A stretch of 64,000 nucleotides of DNA from Gnetum montanum (GCA_015680685.1 MNCI01016028.1:342942-406941), one strand, 5' to 3'. Counted from the first letter of the stretch, positions 23,962 to 34,639 are shown. Notes: generated from the sequence alone by a model not told the origin. Made by a program: numbers and translations.

Positions 23962-25456
23962 AAGCCTTATACTTGATGTAATTATTAATAAGGAAATGAT
24001 AGAATTTATTATTGAATTGATAGATTTTACATCTCTAAATTTTTATTTTGGAAGTCTACAATGAAAGTAGAAATGCATAAAAATTCTACTTCATCATATT
24101 ATTTTCCGATTAGTGTTTTTCTTTCTAGAATTAATTCTTTCTCCTTTCAAAATCATGAGCTTTTTTGAATGAATGCTAGTATGTTTATAGGACCTAATGA
24201 GAGATATTTTAAATTTTTTTATGAAATGTAGAAAATACCTATTGATGATATTGGTTGGATTGATTAGTAGCAATGAACTACTTGTAGAGTTAGAAATTAT
24301 GTTAGATGGTTTGGAAAGCAATTTACTAAGCATTAGCATAAAGTTTAAGAAGATGTTATAAAATCTATTAAGAAAATGCAAATTCTTTTAGACTAGAATT
24401 CTTTTAATTTTAAAACTCAAGAAGTCTTTACTAAAAATTAGTAGATGGTAAGTGCATCATTGGAGGTTTTCTAATTGAATTTTTAAGAAGCTTTAAAGCA
24501 TAGTTGGAGATGATGTCTTTTACGTTTTCCAAGAATCCATTAAAAAAGTTTCTCTTGGTAAAAATATTAATAAAAGTGTGATTCATATTCTTTCTAAGAG
24601 TGGAGATATTCAACATATTGATAATTGAAGGTCTATTACTTTTCTTAACAATACTTGTAAAATTTTAGCTAAATTCATGGCTTATTGAATTCAAAAGGTT
24701 ATTGAAGTTTTTATTTAATTTAAGTAGATTATTTTTATTAAAGGTAAATATATCTTAAATAATGTTATTTTAGCTTGGAAGGATATGTAGTGGGCTTCTA
24801 ATTCTACTCAAGAAATTACTTTTATTAAGTTAAATTATGCAAAGCTTATGACATGATTGAATGGAATTTTATTATTTCTTTCTCTATAAACTTAGATTTG
24901 GTGATTATTTTATTCATCTTACTCATATCCTACTTATAGATGCTAATGCTCAAGTTGCTACTAATTTTGGATTAAGTTTCTCCATTTCTCTTCAATAGTT
25001 TGTTTATCAAGATTATCCTCTAGCTCCCTATTTTTTAATTATTATTGCAAGATTTATTTCACATGATCTATAAAGGAATATTACTAAGGAAATTTTAATT
25101 AATGTTCAAGGTACGCAATTCCTTAACATGCACTTTGTAGACTATTCTTTTTTATGATCAATAATTCTCTACAAGATATCAATACTCTTTTAGCTAGAGT
25201 AAAGGATTACTTCATATTATCTAGCTTTCAGATTAATTGATAAAAATCTACTATTTATTGTGATAGTAATATTGATGACTGGGTTACTCTTAGGTCTAGG
25301 AAAATCTTGAGAAGAAATTATATCTTCAAAAGTTTAAGAATACCATTTTCTTTTGATCCTAATCTTACTATTTTATAGAATTTTTTGATTGATAAAATTG
25401 AAAAAAAGCTTGATATATAGAAAACAAATCTCACCCTTCCTAGCAAACTTTTAGTT
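23962..25456 (+). pseudogene. LINE ORF2 reverse transcriptase part, degraded
   Basis: After the chromovirus the LINE resumes. Blocks typical of plant L1 RTs are seen: 'GKYILNNVILAWKDM' (about 24745), 'KLNYAKAYDMIEWNF' (about 24825-24870), 'DYPLAPYFLIIIARF' (25010-25060; family QGCPLAP), 'MHFVDYSFL' in place of the FADDT block (about 25130), and 'LGIPFSFDPNL...IDKIEKKLDIWKTNL' (25330-25435). Stops and shifts are frequent. Confidence 0.75.
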
Positions 25457-25460
25457 ACCG

Positions 25461-25495
25461 AGAAGACTGTGTCAAATTTATGACAGTCTTCCTTA
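25461..25495. repeat. Hairpin at the left edge of the island
   Basis: GAAGACTGT (25462-25470) pairs with ACAGTCTTC (about 25483-25491), and outer bases GTTAC (25454-25458) pair with GTAAC (25496-25500). The loop is about 12 bases. It sits at the boundary between LINE and island and could be a transposon terminus. Confidence 0.55.
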
Positions 25496-25680
25496 GTAAC
25501 ACGCTACTTTTTTGTGCGTAACACTGACCAAGGTTGGCTTTTCCACGGCCATGGCCATGGCCAAACAGTACTTGGCCAGGTGTCAAAGCTATGACGGTAT
25601 TCCTTAGTAACGCGAATTTTTTGTGCGTAACGCTGACCAAGGTTGACTTTTCCACGGCCATGGCCAAACAACCCTCGGTT
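25469..25680. repeat. Tandem duplication, 111-bp unit
   Basis: GTGTCAAA...TTCCTTAGTAAC at 25469 recurs at 25580 (spacing 111). Both copies continue through TTTTTTGTGCGTAAC, CTGACCAAGGTTG and CTTTTCCACGGCCATGG. The second copy is cut short at the start of the ARM-like segment. The first copy also has a doubled GGCCAT. Confidence 0.85.
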
Positions 25681-25937
25681 ATCCGCACGAGCAGATGCAG
25701 AAGGCACAGAGCCCTTTCCGACACCGCCACGCTCTCCACCTCTGCCAGAAGCTCCGTCAGCGCAGGCACGGCTCCGGCGGACACCGCGTCCGCCGAGTTC
25801 CTGCGCGAGTACTCACACGCGTACGAGAGCATTTTCAGGGCCGCTGCTGACGCGGAAGCTCCCGTGCACCACCGAGGAGGTCGACAAGGACACAGAACTC
25901 CGCTACGCTCAGGAAACCCCATACAAAATTTTGGCAA
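25665..25937 (-). pseudogene. U-box/ARM-type E3 ligase fragment
   Basis: An open frame of 91 codons before it runs into the 111-bp repeats. Residues 31-90 have the helix pattern of armadillo repeats in plant U-box ubiquitin ligases: 'AALKMLSYACEYSRRN', 'AVSAGAVPALTELLAE' and 'VSERALCLLHLLVRITEG'. Only one to two repeats are present. The U-box itself and the rest of the protein are absent. High GC, unlike the flanking retroelements, fits a genic origin. The full-length ATG-started frame covers 25455-25937 but its ends are repeat DNA. The ARM assignment is by pattern; another ARM protein is possible. Confidence 0.55.
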
Positions 25938-25975
25938 AAAGTTTTTTTAAAGTGTCGTCGCATAGAACAGCGTAC

Positions 25976-26219
25976 CTCCTTTATGAAGCCATGAATATGC
26001 ATCGATGCCGACCTGTTGCAGAATAAACATTGATATCAGAATAAACGATTAGGATTTAGAGGAGAAGTTGTCTGCCCTAATGCATATTGCAGGAAACTTG
26101 AAATCTAAAATCTAAAATATGCGAAACGAGCAGTTTCTTACGCGTCTGCCTGCGTATTTCTTGACATGAACAGGATTGATGTATGGCTTCATTGCTTTGA
26201 GCAGACCTTGAATCCCCAT
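25976..26219 (-). pseudogene. EXO1-like nuclease, exons 1 and 2 only
   Basis: Exon 1 (26219-26142) starts at an ATG and encodes 'MGIQGLLKAMKPYINPVHV' then 'KKYAGRR'. Intron 1 (26141-26013, 129 bp) begins GTAAGA and ends GCAACAG. Exon 2 (26012-25976) encodes 'VGIDAYSWLHKG' and ends at a GTACGC donor in the phase expected before an Ala codon. This is the N-terminal XPG nuclease signature of exonuclease 1: MGIQGLL start, a P-(V/I)-H-(V/I) element, and V-x-(I/V)-D-x-Y-x-W-L-H-K-G with the first metal-binding Asp. EXO1 is a 5'-3' exonuclease in mismatch repair and recombination. The remaining exons are absent: the sequence breaks into the ARM-like piece about 40 bp into intron 2. Only 38 residues remain, so it is non-functional by itself. 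Confidence 0.85.
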
Positions 26220-26460
26220 GTTCGTGTTTCGATGCGGGCCTGCTCCAGCAATGCAGCTGGATGCATCCAGTTGTTATCTTCAGCTGCAGCTTTACTTCAT
26301 TTTCGGTTCATGCGGTATTTTCTTGGTTCCGCCAAATGAAATTCAAATTTCGCGCAAATTGTTCGGGCTCTCCCGCGCTAACTTTCGATTCCAGTGTTTT
26401 TCAGTTTTTCCAGAAAGCCTTTTTTAAAGTACCTAGGGGCAATCATTTGTGGAAAATTTA
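26220..26460 (-). promoter_or_regulatory. Captured EXO1-like promoter/5' UTR with two E2F-type sites
   Basis: Upstream of the exon 1 ATG are TTTGGCGG (minus strand, 26336-26329) and TTTCGCGC (plus strand 26348-26355), both fitting the E2F consensus TTTSSCGS, at about 110-137 bp from the ATG. E2F sites are common in promoters of plant S-phase and DNA-repair genes, which fits an EXO1-like gene. Function here is not shown. Confidence 0.6.
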
Positions 26461-26480
26461 ACCGTTAAAAAAGTTACTAT

Positions 26481-27159
26481 TACCATTGTCTTTAGGTGCT
26501 TCACCAGAAGCCGTGGCCTGGTGGTAGTCACCAACGGAGATTAATGGGTCTTAAAATAATAATGATAGTGATTTGTTAATTTAGTAGTAAGAGTCTTAGC
26601 TTGGTAACCCAATGTTACTTGGTAGGTAATACCAAGCTATAGAACCAAAAATTTAGTAAAAGGAATTCTAAAAATGGTTCCAAGAGGCCTTAATAAATAT
26701 AAGTAAAAATTTAGTAATAATTGGATGCTTTACTTTTTTAGATACTTGGGTCTTCAAGATGTGAATAATATGTGAATAATTACTGATGAGATAAATGTAT
26801 TAAGGGCAAAATAAAAGAGGATTAAAGTTGTTTATACCATTTTAAAAAATGTTAGACATTAGGGTTTGCTTTTTAGATACTTGGGTCTCCAGTATGTAAG
26901 TAGTATGTAAATAGCTATAGATGGGATTAAGGACAAAATAGCAGAAGAAATTCGTTTTTACAAAATAAGAATGTAAAGAACAAAAAAAATAGTGCAATGA
27001 GATCAATTCAAATGATCTTTTCCATGACTAATTTTTAAGAAGGATATGCAAAAGATAGATTTCATAGTAGTGTTGTCAACAGTATTAGAGGCACTATTTT
27101 CATAAGGCTTAAAAAATGACTTTATTTGCTAAATAGATGAGAATAAGCATTTGTGAATT
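26481..27159. other. AT-rich DNA with a local 135-bp duplication
   Basis: TTTTTAGATACTTGGGTCT at about 26736 recurs at about 26871 (spacing 135), followed by related sequence ending GGACAAAATA-like. No gene is seen. A tRNA-like A-box (GTGGCCTGGTGGTAG, about 26512) has no B-box partner. Confidence 0.5.
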
Positions 27160-28324
27160 TGATGGATAACCAATTTGTAGGGCACCAAACCTATAAACTA
27201 CGTGAATTATGTATGACCCTTCCCAAAGCATTTGAAATTTTATACGTTGGGGTATATGATTTGGATTATAGTAGAGAACATTATCTTCTTGTTAAAGGTC
27301 TAGGCATCAAATCTTAAGGTTATGTCTCTATTTATTATAGACTTTATGAACTTTGTTATGTATAAGAGCTATCATTCTATTTTTGTTTAGCACATTTAGA
27401 TTCATTAGTATTTCAAGTTATGTTAATGTTAGATCCAAGTCTATCACAAGTAGTGTTGAATGTGTAAAGTTCATCTTGGATAGACAGTTTAGGTACTTTT
27501 CTATACACTAGCTTCTATGAAGAATAATTGATAGGAAGTTTCCATGTTGACCTATAAGCCTAAAAAACATCATTAAATTGAATGCTTCAATCCTTCCTAT
27601 AATTATTAACTGTAGATGCTAGTGGTGGGATTAGTTTCTACTCATGAGTTCAACTTGTTCAATGGCTTGAGGATGGTATAGTGTAGCCAACTTATACTTT
27701 ACCCCTAAGCACTTCATCAATTTTGTGAAAGTTAGCCTTGTAAAATAAGTTCCATTATTAGATATAAGAGTGCAAGGTACTTCATACCTAGGTACTACTT
27801 ACTACCTCAAATAATTTAGAAGAAGTTATTGTAGTACAATTAGTTATGGTAGCTTCCTTAGCCCACTTTATACACTAATCCATAGCCACAATAATGTATA
27901 AATTATTATTTTAAGAAGAAGTAATAGGTCCTATGAAGTCAATTCCTCATAGATAAAAAGGCTCTAGTGGTTGGATTCACTACTTTGAATCTTTAAATCA
28001 TGTTGGTACTACACCATCTCTTTGATAATGCCCACAGGACTTGATAAATTAATGCATGAAAGAAAATTGGTCAAAAGTAACTAGCCATGAGGATTTTGAT
28101 AGCTATCCTTCTTCCACTATAATGATCACCATATGATCCTTCATGCACATCTTAGAGAACTTTCAACTAGTTTTCCTTTAAAACATACCATCACATTAGA
28201 CCACCAACACATATTTTGTAGAGAATTCTTTCTATGTTTATGAAGTATTTGTTTTAATGCCATAATTATTTCTTATCTAATTCAAAAGGAACTTTATGAT
28301 CCCTCAACTATATAAGATAGCTAG
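27160..28324 (-). pseudogene. Athila/Tat-like Ty3 integrase, degraded
   Basis: Minus-strand blocks in order: HHCC-finger region ('VHEGSYGDHYSGRRIAIKIL', about 28160-28080), 'DFIGPI' (about 27940), 'YIIVAMD' with the following 'CIKWA' (27905-27860), 'LISNNGTYFT' where the second catalytic Asp reads Asn (about 27750), and 'QAIEQVEL' holding the Glu (about 27670). Many stops. The same region of a related element is at 51100-52225. Upstream pol continues at 29245-30011 beyond a solo LTR. Confidence 0.75.
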
Positions 28325-29239
28325 TGATGAGTTTTTGTTTGTCATGTCAACTAGGCCCTCTCAACAAGGCCCTATCAACTAGGCCCCATTGACAAGGCCC
28401 TATCAATGTAGTCAATTACACTAACGTGGCCTTGTTGACACAGGGATCAATCTTGGTCTATAAATATGAGCCACCAGTAACATTTATGGCATCATTCCTC
28501 ATAGTAGTAGAAAAGCTCTTACAATTTGTCTATCTGAAAGTTAGAATATTTTACTTGAGTGCCCACAACAGGAGTCAGTAAGTGTACAAATATTTATTTG
28601 AGCATTATTGTACTTGAGCATAATAGTGTGTGCGGTAATAAAGACAAGCTTTCTGATAGACCTTGCAACATTTTAGATAGATTAAATATTTCATTTATGT
28701 ATGTAATATTTTCAATTACTTATTCAATGTTTTCCAATAATTAAGATAATTAAGCAAGATAAGTTAGATAGATTAAATACATAAGTACGATTACTTCAAG
28801 CATAAAATGTATTCGCTTGGTAATCCTAGTACCATTATTGCTTGGTACACCCAATAACATAGTTCTTGGTAACCTAGAAGTGGATACGTGGGTTTAGGAC
28901 GTGTATGGAAAGTAGGGCTAGATACTTATGTTAGGATTAACTAGAGGTCAGTAGGTTAGTTACATTGAATTAGCCATTAAATCATGTTATCTTTATCTTT
29001 CTTCAAGCACCAAGACTATAAAACATGAAAATATAAAAATTGTATGCCTTAATTACACTTAATCATACCATGTTCTTCACAAGTGTAATTGGGAAAACAA
29101 AAAATGACCTTAGGGCAAGGTTCACTACCTAGAGGACTAGTGCACTAGAAACTATAAAGTCCACAAAATTCAACCAGATCACACATGAACACTTGTGATT
29201 CATATGGTTGGGCATAGGGGTTACCTTGCAACTCATTCA
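28325..29239 (+). repeat. Probable solo LTR inserted in the pol remnant
   Basis: A 915-bp segment starts TGATGAG and ends CATTCA, flanked by GCTAG (28320-28324) and ACTAG (29240-29244), a 4-of-5 match. It interrupts the spacer between RNase H and integrase finger. It has a TATA box (TATAAATA, 28459-28466) about 135 bp from its left end, preceded by four AGGCCC-containing short repeats (28350-28410). No internal region or partner LTR is in the window. Confidence 0.5.
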
Positions 29240-29244
29240 ACTAG

Positions 29245-30011
29245 CAAATCAAGGAGTGATCATTATTGAGAACATTCTAGTAATCTTTACAAATAAAATC
29301 TTATTAGGTAATTGATTTGATAAAGGCTCTTCATTAGTCTTATTATTCCATCTCAATCTACATAGATGATTAGCAACAAAATTTTCAAATTCCTTCTTAT
29401 CTATGAATGTGATATGAAATATTTTCAAGATCACAAGCCACCAAATGATTTAAGGACTATCCATTGACTTCTTCATGAGGAACCAAATTGTTTTGTGATC
29501 CATTTTACATGGATAGCATATCCAAGCACATAGTGCTTGAACTTCTCAAGAGCATACACCATCATCATGAATTTCTTTTCTATTGTGATAGAATTTAACT
29601 ATGCATCATTCATAATTTGTCTTACATTATGAATGTAATATGGATGTTTTTGATCATCCACCTACATAAACATGACTACCAATGCATAATTGGATGCATC
29701 ATTCATCATGTAAAACAATTTCAACTAGTTTGTGCTTATAGAATTGAAGTTTCTATGAGCTTTTATTTGAGAATATCAAAGGTCTTTTCAAAATCCTCTA
29801 TTTAGATAGAGGTTACATCCTTCTTTGGGAGCTCTATTAAGGGTTTGGAAACCTTAGAAAATTTTTCAATGAAGCAAAATTTCCAAATTTGAAAGACATT
29901 GTTTTTAGAAAAAAATTTCATTTTCAAAATCATTTGATGCTTAGAATCTTGATTTTTTCTCATAATAGGATAATAAGTTTTAAGAATCAATAAAGAAGGA
30001 TATAATTTCAA
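29245..30011 (-). pseudogene. Athila/Tat-like Ty3 RT end and RNase H, degraded
   Basis: 'FSKVSKPLIELPKKD' (about 29870-29820) is the end of RT. An RNase H region with 'YALEKFKHYVLGYAI' equivalents (about 29555-29510) follows. 'FIDKKEFENFVANHLCRL' (29410-29350) and 'EPLSNQLPNKILFV' complete the block (family: IxDKKGxENxVADHLSRL). The longest frames are 29802-30011 and 29249-29434. RT motifs further upstream are missing, so the element is truncated. Confidence 0.75.
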
Positions 30012-30870
30012 AGTTACAGGTGTTGATATGTATGTGGATCAGGAAAGAAAATTTCAAAGTTTCATGTAAAAATTTTAGTTATTAATTACTAAAAAAATTA
30101 TAATCATTCTTTTTTTTGGTATTATCAAATTGTAAGATTGCATAAGTAGGTTAACATTATCATTATCCTAGAAAAATTCTTTAATAGTATTTTCATTTAA
30201 AAAATAATGGTAAAATATTACCTCAAAAATCTCTAGGATTCATTTTGCAATGTTTCTTCCTTGATAAAGAGATAACCTTTAGGAGCTTAAAGAATTAGAA
30301 ATGCATGAAATCATATCAATGATTACAAAGTTAGAGTGTTTAGAAGTTATAGAATGGAAGCAACATAAACTCCCCTTACAAAATGAAGAAAATATAAAAA
30401 ATAATGAAGGGGATACATGGGTATATCTAATTTTTATAGGGGTAACATCATAGTTGTGATGTCATAGCTATGACATCATAGGCCTTATAATATCATAACT
30501 ATGATTTTATGTCATTACAAAAAAAAAATCCCTTATATTCTTTTGAAAATTATATTGTTTCTTGGATTTTTAGATTTTTAAGGCTACTTAAAGAATTGTA
30601 AGGATATGATACTTGATAAGTGTTGGATGATGATGAAATAGGAAAAGATATTTTTTAAATGATTCAGAGTCAAAATAGAACCATGAGTCAAATGGACATG
30701 TTATTTTTATGATGCTTGAAGTTGAATAATGATTTGGGATGCACAAAATAATGTGAAATTGGTTGTTAGATATGATACATAAGAGTTATCTAAGTGGATC
30801 ATATCTAAAGCAAGCTCATACCCTTAATTTCCTTGTATAACTACTCCTATAAGTAGCCATGGATACTTCA
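30012..30870. other. AT-rich flank, with a perfect 22-bp palindrome
   Basis: No gene. A perfect palindrome occupies 30457-30478 (half-site TGATGTCATAG, centre AGCT) and is flanked by further CATAGTTGTGATG / CATAACTATG palindromic variants. The 18.6-kb element inserts at 30875. Confidence 0.5.
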
Positions 30871-30875
30871 AGAAT
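30871..30875. repeat. Target-site duplication AGAAT, left copy
   Basis: AGAAT here and AGAAT at 49477-49481, directly outside both LTR ends. The perfect match supports one insertion event spanning 30876-49476. Confidence 0.9.
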
Positions 30876-32741
30876 TGTGACATCTGAAAATGTCGGTGGC
30901 TAGAACACTGATAAGTCTGTGGGTGTACAACCTAACACCAAATCTATGCGAGGGCTATGCTGGGTGAAATGGAAACGAGGTTTCCTAAACAATATAGTCG
31001 ATCAAATAGGGACTTACATGGTGTAACAATAACTGTTTGTAAACAATGTTTTTAGTGAGCTTCATGGGGGAGTCGGGACAATGAAACGTAATGTGAATAT
31101 GTAAATGTGTATTGACAGTAGAAGAAAGTGCAAAAGTAAATGTTGAGAAATCTAAAACAAATTTTGAGAATATAGAACCAAAGTTTGAGGGTGAAGAAAT
31201 GGACTGCCCGAAGATCAAGGTGTGTAACTTTTAATTGAATAATGTTTGAAACTAGCATGTAGTGTTCAAACATGCCTAGCAGCAATGTAGCAGTGTGGTC
31301 ATAGTCTCTAGGATGTCACAAACATAGTGCTAGTAGCTACAAAGGAGGCTAAACTTGCTGGATTTGTAGTTTTCATGCTATGCAATTGTAAGGAAAACTG
31401 TGTCATAGTACTTGGCCAAGTGTCAATCTTAGGTGCTCAAGTGCAAGAGTGATGAAGGTGCTAAGAGTGCTCTAATGCTTGATGCTTAAAATGATTTACC
31501 GACCAACCCCTAAAATGTTGATTATTGGGGTATTTATAGGGGTAGGGTTGATGTGAGATGTAGACTAGATGCCACATGGCCTGGGTCCCACATAGCATGG
31601 GCATGGACAAGTCACGCTAACATGTTATGCTTAACATATCAAGCTCTAAGTGTTAAGCTCAAAGTGTTATGCTCTACACAACAGTAATGGGAACTCAAAA
31701 TCTACCAAACTATGACTGCACCACCTGAACTGCATGTGTCAAAGTCTGAGAGACCGTCATGTACCTACAAATAGTGTCAAAACAAATGCAACTTGGAGTC
31801 TATGCTCTGGGACTATGTCTTCCCCATCTTCCAAGTAGGTTCAAGCATAGGGACAATTTTGGGGATCAATGGGAGGTGCAAAAGTAAGGAAAATTATTGA
31901 TCTTGGCCTTTGGAGGGACATCAAAGCTAAAATGAAGGTCAATGTTGAGTTTTGGGAGCTTCTAGAGGCATTTGGAGGCATTTTCCATGTGTCATGTTGT
32001 CTACACTATACAGTGTGATAGAGCATAGCATGAACACTTAGAAAATTTTTGCAAATTTTGACTTGTCATGTTGTCTACGCTACGTAGTGTAGTAGAGCAT
32101 AGCACCAGCACTCCGATGAATTTTGCCAAAATTTGCAATGTTTCTTCATGGAAAGCTAACCACACTCAAGATAGATAGCCTCAAAAGTTAGAAAATTGCC
32201 AAATGCATCTTCCATATCTAGATAGCTTGATGGATCCTTATTCAACACTTAGAAAAATTTGGCCCTAAAACCTGTCATGCTAGATACGCTATGCAGCATA
32301 GCAGAGCATGATAGCCTAAAAGGTAGAAAATTTGCCAAACTATTTTGTCCATCCTAAGCACTTTTGACAACCTCTAGCTTGGTACTTGGGCTAATTGGCA
32401 ATCAAGACATGTGTCAAGCTAAGCAAGCTGAAGAGCATAGCAAGCTTGACAATCTATGAGATAGAAAATTAGCCAAACTGTTTGGTCCATCCCAAGTAGA
32501 CCTTAACTACTTATGACTTGACATTTGTGCAGATCGGCCATGGAAGTGTGTGCTACGTTGGCTATGCTATGGAGCATAGCAAGTAGAATTAGAAAAGTTT
32601 TTCAAAAATCAAGACTTCTAGTGTGCTATGATGTCTATGCTACACAACATGATACCAGACTTAGAAAAGAAATTTCCCAAGTTTTGACACTTAGAAAAAT
32701 CTACCATTGAACTTCACAAGCCCAAAATTGGTGGTGTTTCA
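30876..32741 (-). repeat. 3' LTR of the 18.6-kb element
   Basis: Starts TGTGACATCTGAAAA and ends GGTGGTGTTTCA on the plus strand. On the minus strand a TATA box (TATAAATA, 31538-31531) is flanked by CCCC runs. Internally it has repeated blocks containing GTCATGTTGTCTAC and GAGCATAGC, spaced about 74 bp (31990, 32065), and a near-palindrome CTACGCTACGTAGTGTAG at 32074-32091. Confidence 0.9.
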
Positions 32742-32757
32742 TTACCCCTCTTTCTTA
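32742..32757 (-). other. Polypurine tract
   Basis: On the minus strand AAGAAAGAGGGGTAA lies directly upstream of the 3' LTR. Confidence 0.75.
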
Positions 32758-34280
32758 ACATCTAGAGGATTGACCCGAGAGATGTCAAAAAATAATATGA
32801 AACACCATGATGAACATGACACCCTCACCATTCGTCGGTGCTTGCTTGGATGACGCTTTGCTATGCTTGAGAGTGCCAAAGAAATGAGGTGTGATAGGGA
32901 ATAGTTTAGGGAGATGGGTCAAGGGACAATGGATAGAGAGGATAGTTGTGGGATGTAATGTCATGATGGCTTATCATCAAATCATGATCCCTTGTTAGAG
33001 TGCTCATGAGGGGGTCAGTATGTCGAGGTGGCCTACCCTTTGGATTTTGACCTCTCATTGGAGTGCTTCTAAGATGGTTGATCTAGGGCCAAATTGATTG
33101 TGAGATGACAACTGTGCCATTTGACTTAGGCACTTGACTTGTATCATTTTGTTTCCCCTTTCTTCTCTTTTTCTTTTTATTATTCTTCTCTTTCTTTTTC
33201 TTTCCTTTTTTTGCTTTTCCTTCCTTTTGTATTGCTAGGTGAACTATGTGCCAACATTTGCTTAGAGGAAACCATGTTGCATCTATAGGATAGGTGTTTC
33301 CTTCTTGGGATGAGTTGGGTTACATCCATTTGGGGCTTTGACTAGCTCACAAAGGCTTCCCATGGGATGAGTTGCATTACATCTATCATGGGTTCAGTGG
33401 CTAACTATAGGAAAGGTTTCATGTGCATTGGGAACATGTGCAAGGATGTGGGAGATTACAAGATCAAGAGGTAGAGGTTAATTTGGCTAGGAGAAATAGT
33501 AGGAATGTGCACTCTTAAGTAGCTAGGTGAGCCGAAGTGGACACATCAAAATAATGTGGTGCCTTGCCACCATGATGGAATGCACCCTTGACTAGTGCCA
33601 CCCAAGCTTTATCCTGCAAATGCAACATCAAGTAGACAAGAAAAACAACCATCACATGATATGAGGGTGAATTCCTATTTACCAAGGCATTATGAGGGAT
33701 GTGAATGCTACATCTGTTGCATGCAATGTCCCAAGCAGAAAGGCCAATGCAGGCATCAGCAATGGTAGGCTGGAAAGCTCTAGCAGCCACACCAGAAGTG
33801 AGCACTCAGGTGGCTAGAAGTAATAGCGATGCAAGTACTTAGGAGTTCTCACCAAAGGTAGGAACCAAGAAACCCAACAACATGGTGGAGAAGTGTGTTG
33901 CTAGACATTCTTCCAGGCTCAAGCAATGGTGAGGGCTAGAGGATGGCAGTACTATGGCTAGGCCACAGTACTACTGGAACTCTAGCGAGTGTTGCTAACT
34001 GTGAGAACTATGACCAGAAGGATTGACGATGGTGATAGTAGTTTCAGAAGGTCAAAGAGATGCCAAATGGCATCTCTAGAAGATTAGCAAGATGCTAGGA
34101 ACAATGATGTTGCAAATTTCCTAGAGGATTTTTCCTTGATGATGTGAACTTCATTCTGGAACTACAATGCCCCATTCCATTCTACTCAAGAGGTGTGGGT
34201 AGGTGATGAAAAATAGAAGATTGGAAGTATTCTCACTTGCTTTCCATGGAACTATGTATGTTGAACTAAAGGTGCTAAAT
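32758..34280 (-). other. 3' untranslated region of the 18.6-kb element
   Basis: Between integrase and 3' LTR. It includes a pyrimidine tract (33145-33215) and a 96-codon minus-strand frame (33515-33805) that matches no family I know. No conserved coding block is seen. Confidence 0.5.
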
Positions 34281-34284
34281 TGCA

Positions 34285-34590
34285 AACCCATTTTTAGGTC
34301 TTGGTAGACTACTTGTTGTGCTAGTTTAAGGTCCTAGCAAACTGTGTTCCCAGTTTAAGGTCTAGGTGGACCATGATGTGCTAGTTTAAGGTCCTAGCAG
34401 ATCACTTCACTAGTTTAACATTATAGCAGATAGTGGATGGCTAGTTTAAGGTCATAGGAGATCATGCTATGGGTGCTAGTTTAATGTCATAGCACAAGGA
34501 TGTTCTGTGCTAGTTTAACGTCATAGTGAACATTCTATGCCAATTTAATGTCATAGCAAATACTCTATGATAGTTTAACATCAAGCATAT
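34285..34590. repeat. Tandem array with CTAGTTTAAGGTC core
   Basis: About eight units of roughly 35-45 bp, each with a form of GCTAGTTTAAGGTCATAGC followed by a variable GATCA-like part. It lies in the 3' UTR just downstream of integrase, where plant Tat/Ogre elements are known to carry tandem repeats. Confidence 0.8.
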
Positions 34591-34639
34591 GTTCTACTTA
34601 CCTTGCTTGTATCATCAATGTAGTACTGCATGTCAAGTG

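Larger units (their letters stand above)
15880..25456 (+). mobile_element. Plant L1-type LINE, split by a chromovirus insertion
   Basis: A non-LTR element on the plus strand. ORF1 (about 15900-16800) carries the zinc-knuckle block, ORF2 begins at about 16805 with the endonuclease, and the RT lies beyond the inserted LTR element (23962-25456). The order and strand of all three blocks agree across the insertion, which supports one interrupted element. The 3' end is missing: coding similarity stops at about 25456-25490, where the GC-richer island begins. No poly(A) tail or target-site duplication is visible. Stops throughout show it is dead. Confidence 0.75.
25457..26480 (-). pseudogene. GC-richer island with two captured gene pieces
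   Basis: About 1 kb with clearly higher GC and CpG content than its surroundings, between the truncated LINE and AT-rich DNA. Read on the minus strand it holds, in order: a promoter with two E2F-type sites, exons 1 and 2 of an EXO1-like gene with intron 1 intact, about 40 bp of intron 2, an open U-box/ARM-like segment, and a 111-bp tandem duplication. The retained introns mean genomic DNA was moved, not a spliced transcript. A transposon that captures genes (Helitron or Mutator type) is one explanation, segmental rearrangement another. I found no convincing terminal repeats. Confidence 0.65.

Noticed and set aside
25534-26026. Plus-strand frames of 138 and 127 codons in the GC-rich island
   Set aside because: They are antisense to the EXO1-like and ARM-like coding segments; high GC produces open frames on the opposite strand.
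25976-26219. A functional EXO1 gene
   Set aside because: Only two exons exist; everything downstream is another gene piece, repeats and a LINE.
26500-26530. A tRNA gene or SINE at GTGGCCTGGTGGTAG
   Set aside because: A-box resemblance only; no B box, no acceptor stem.
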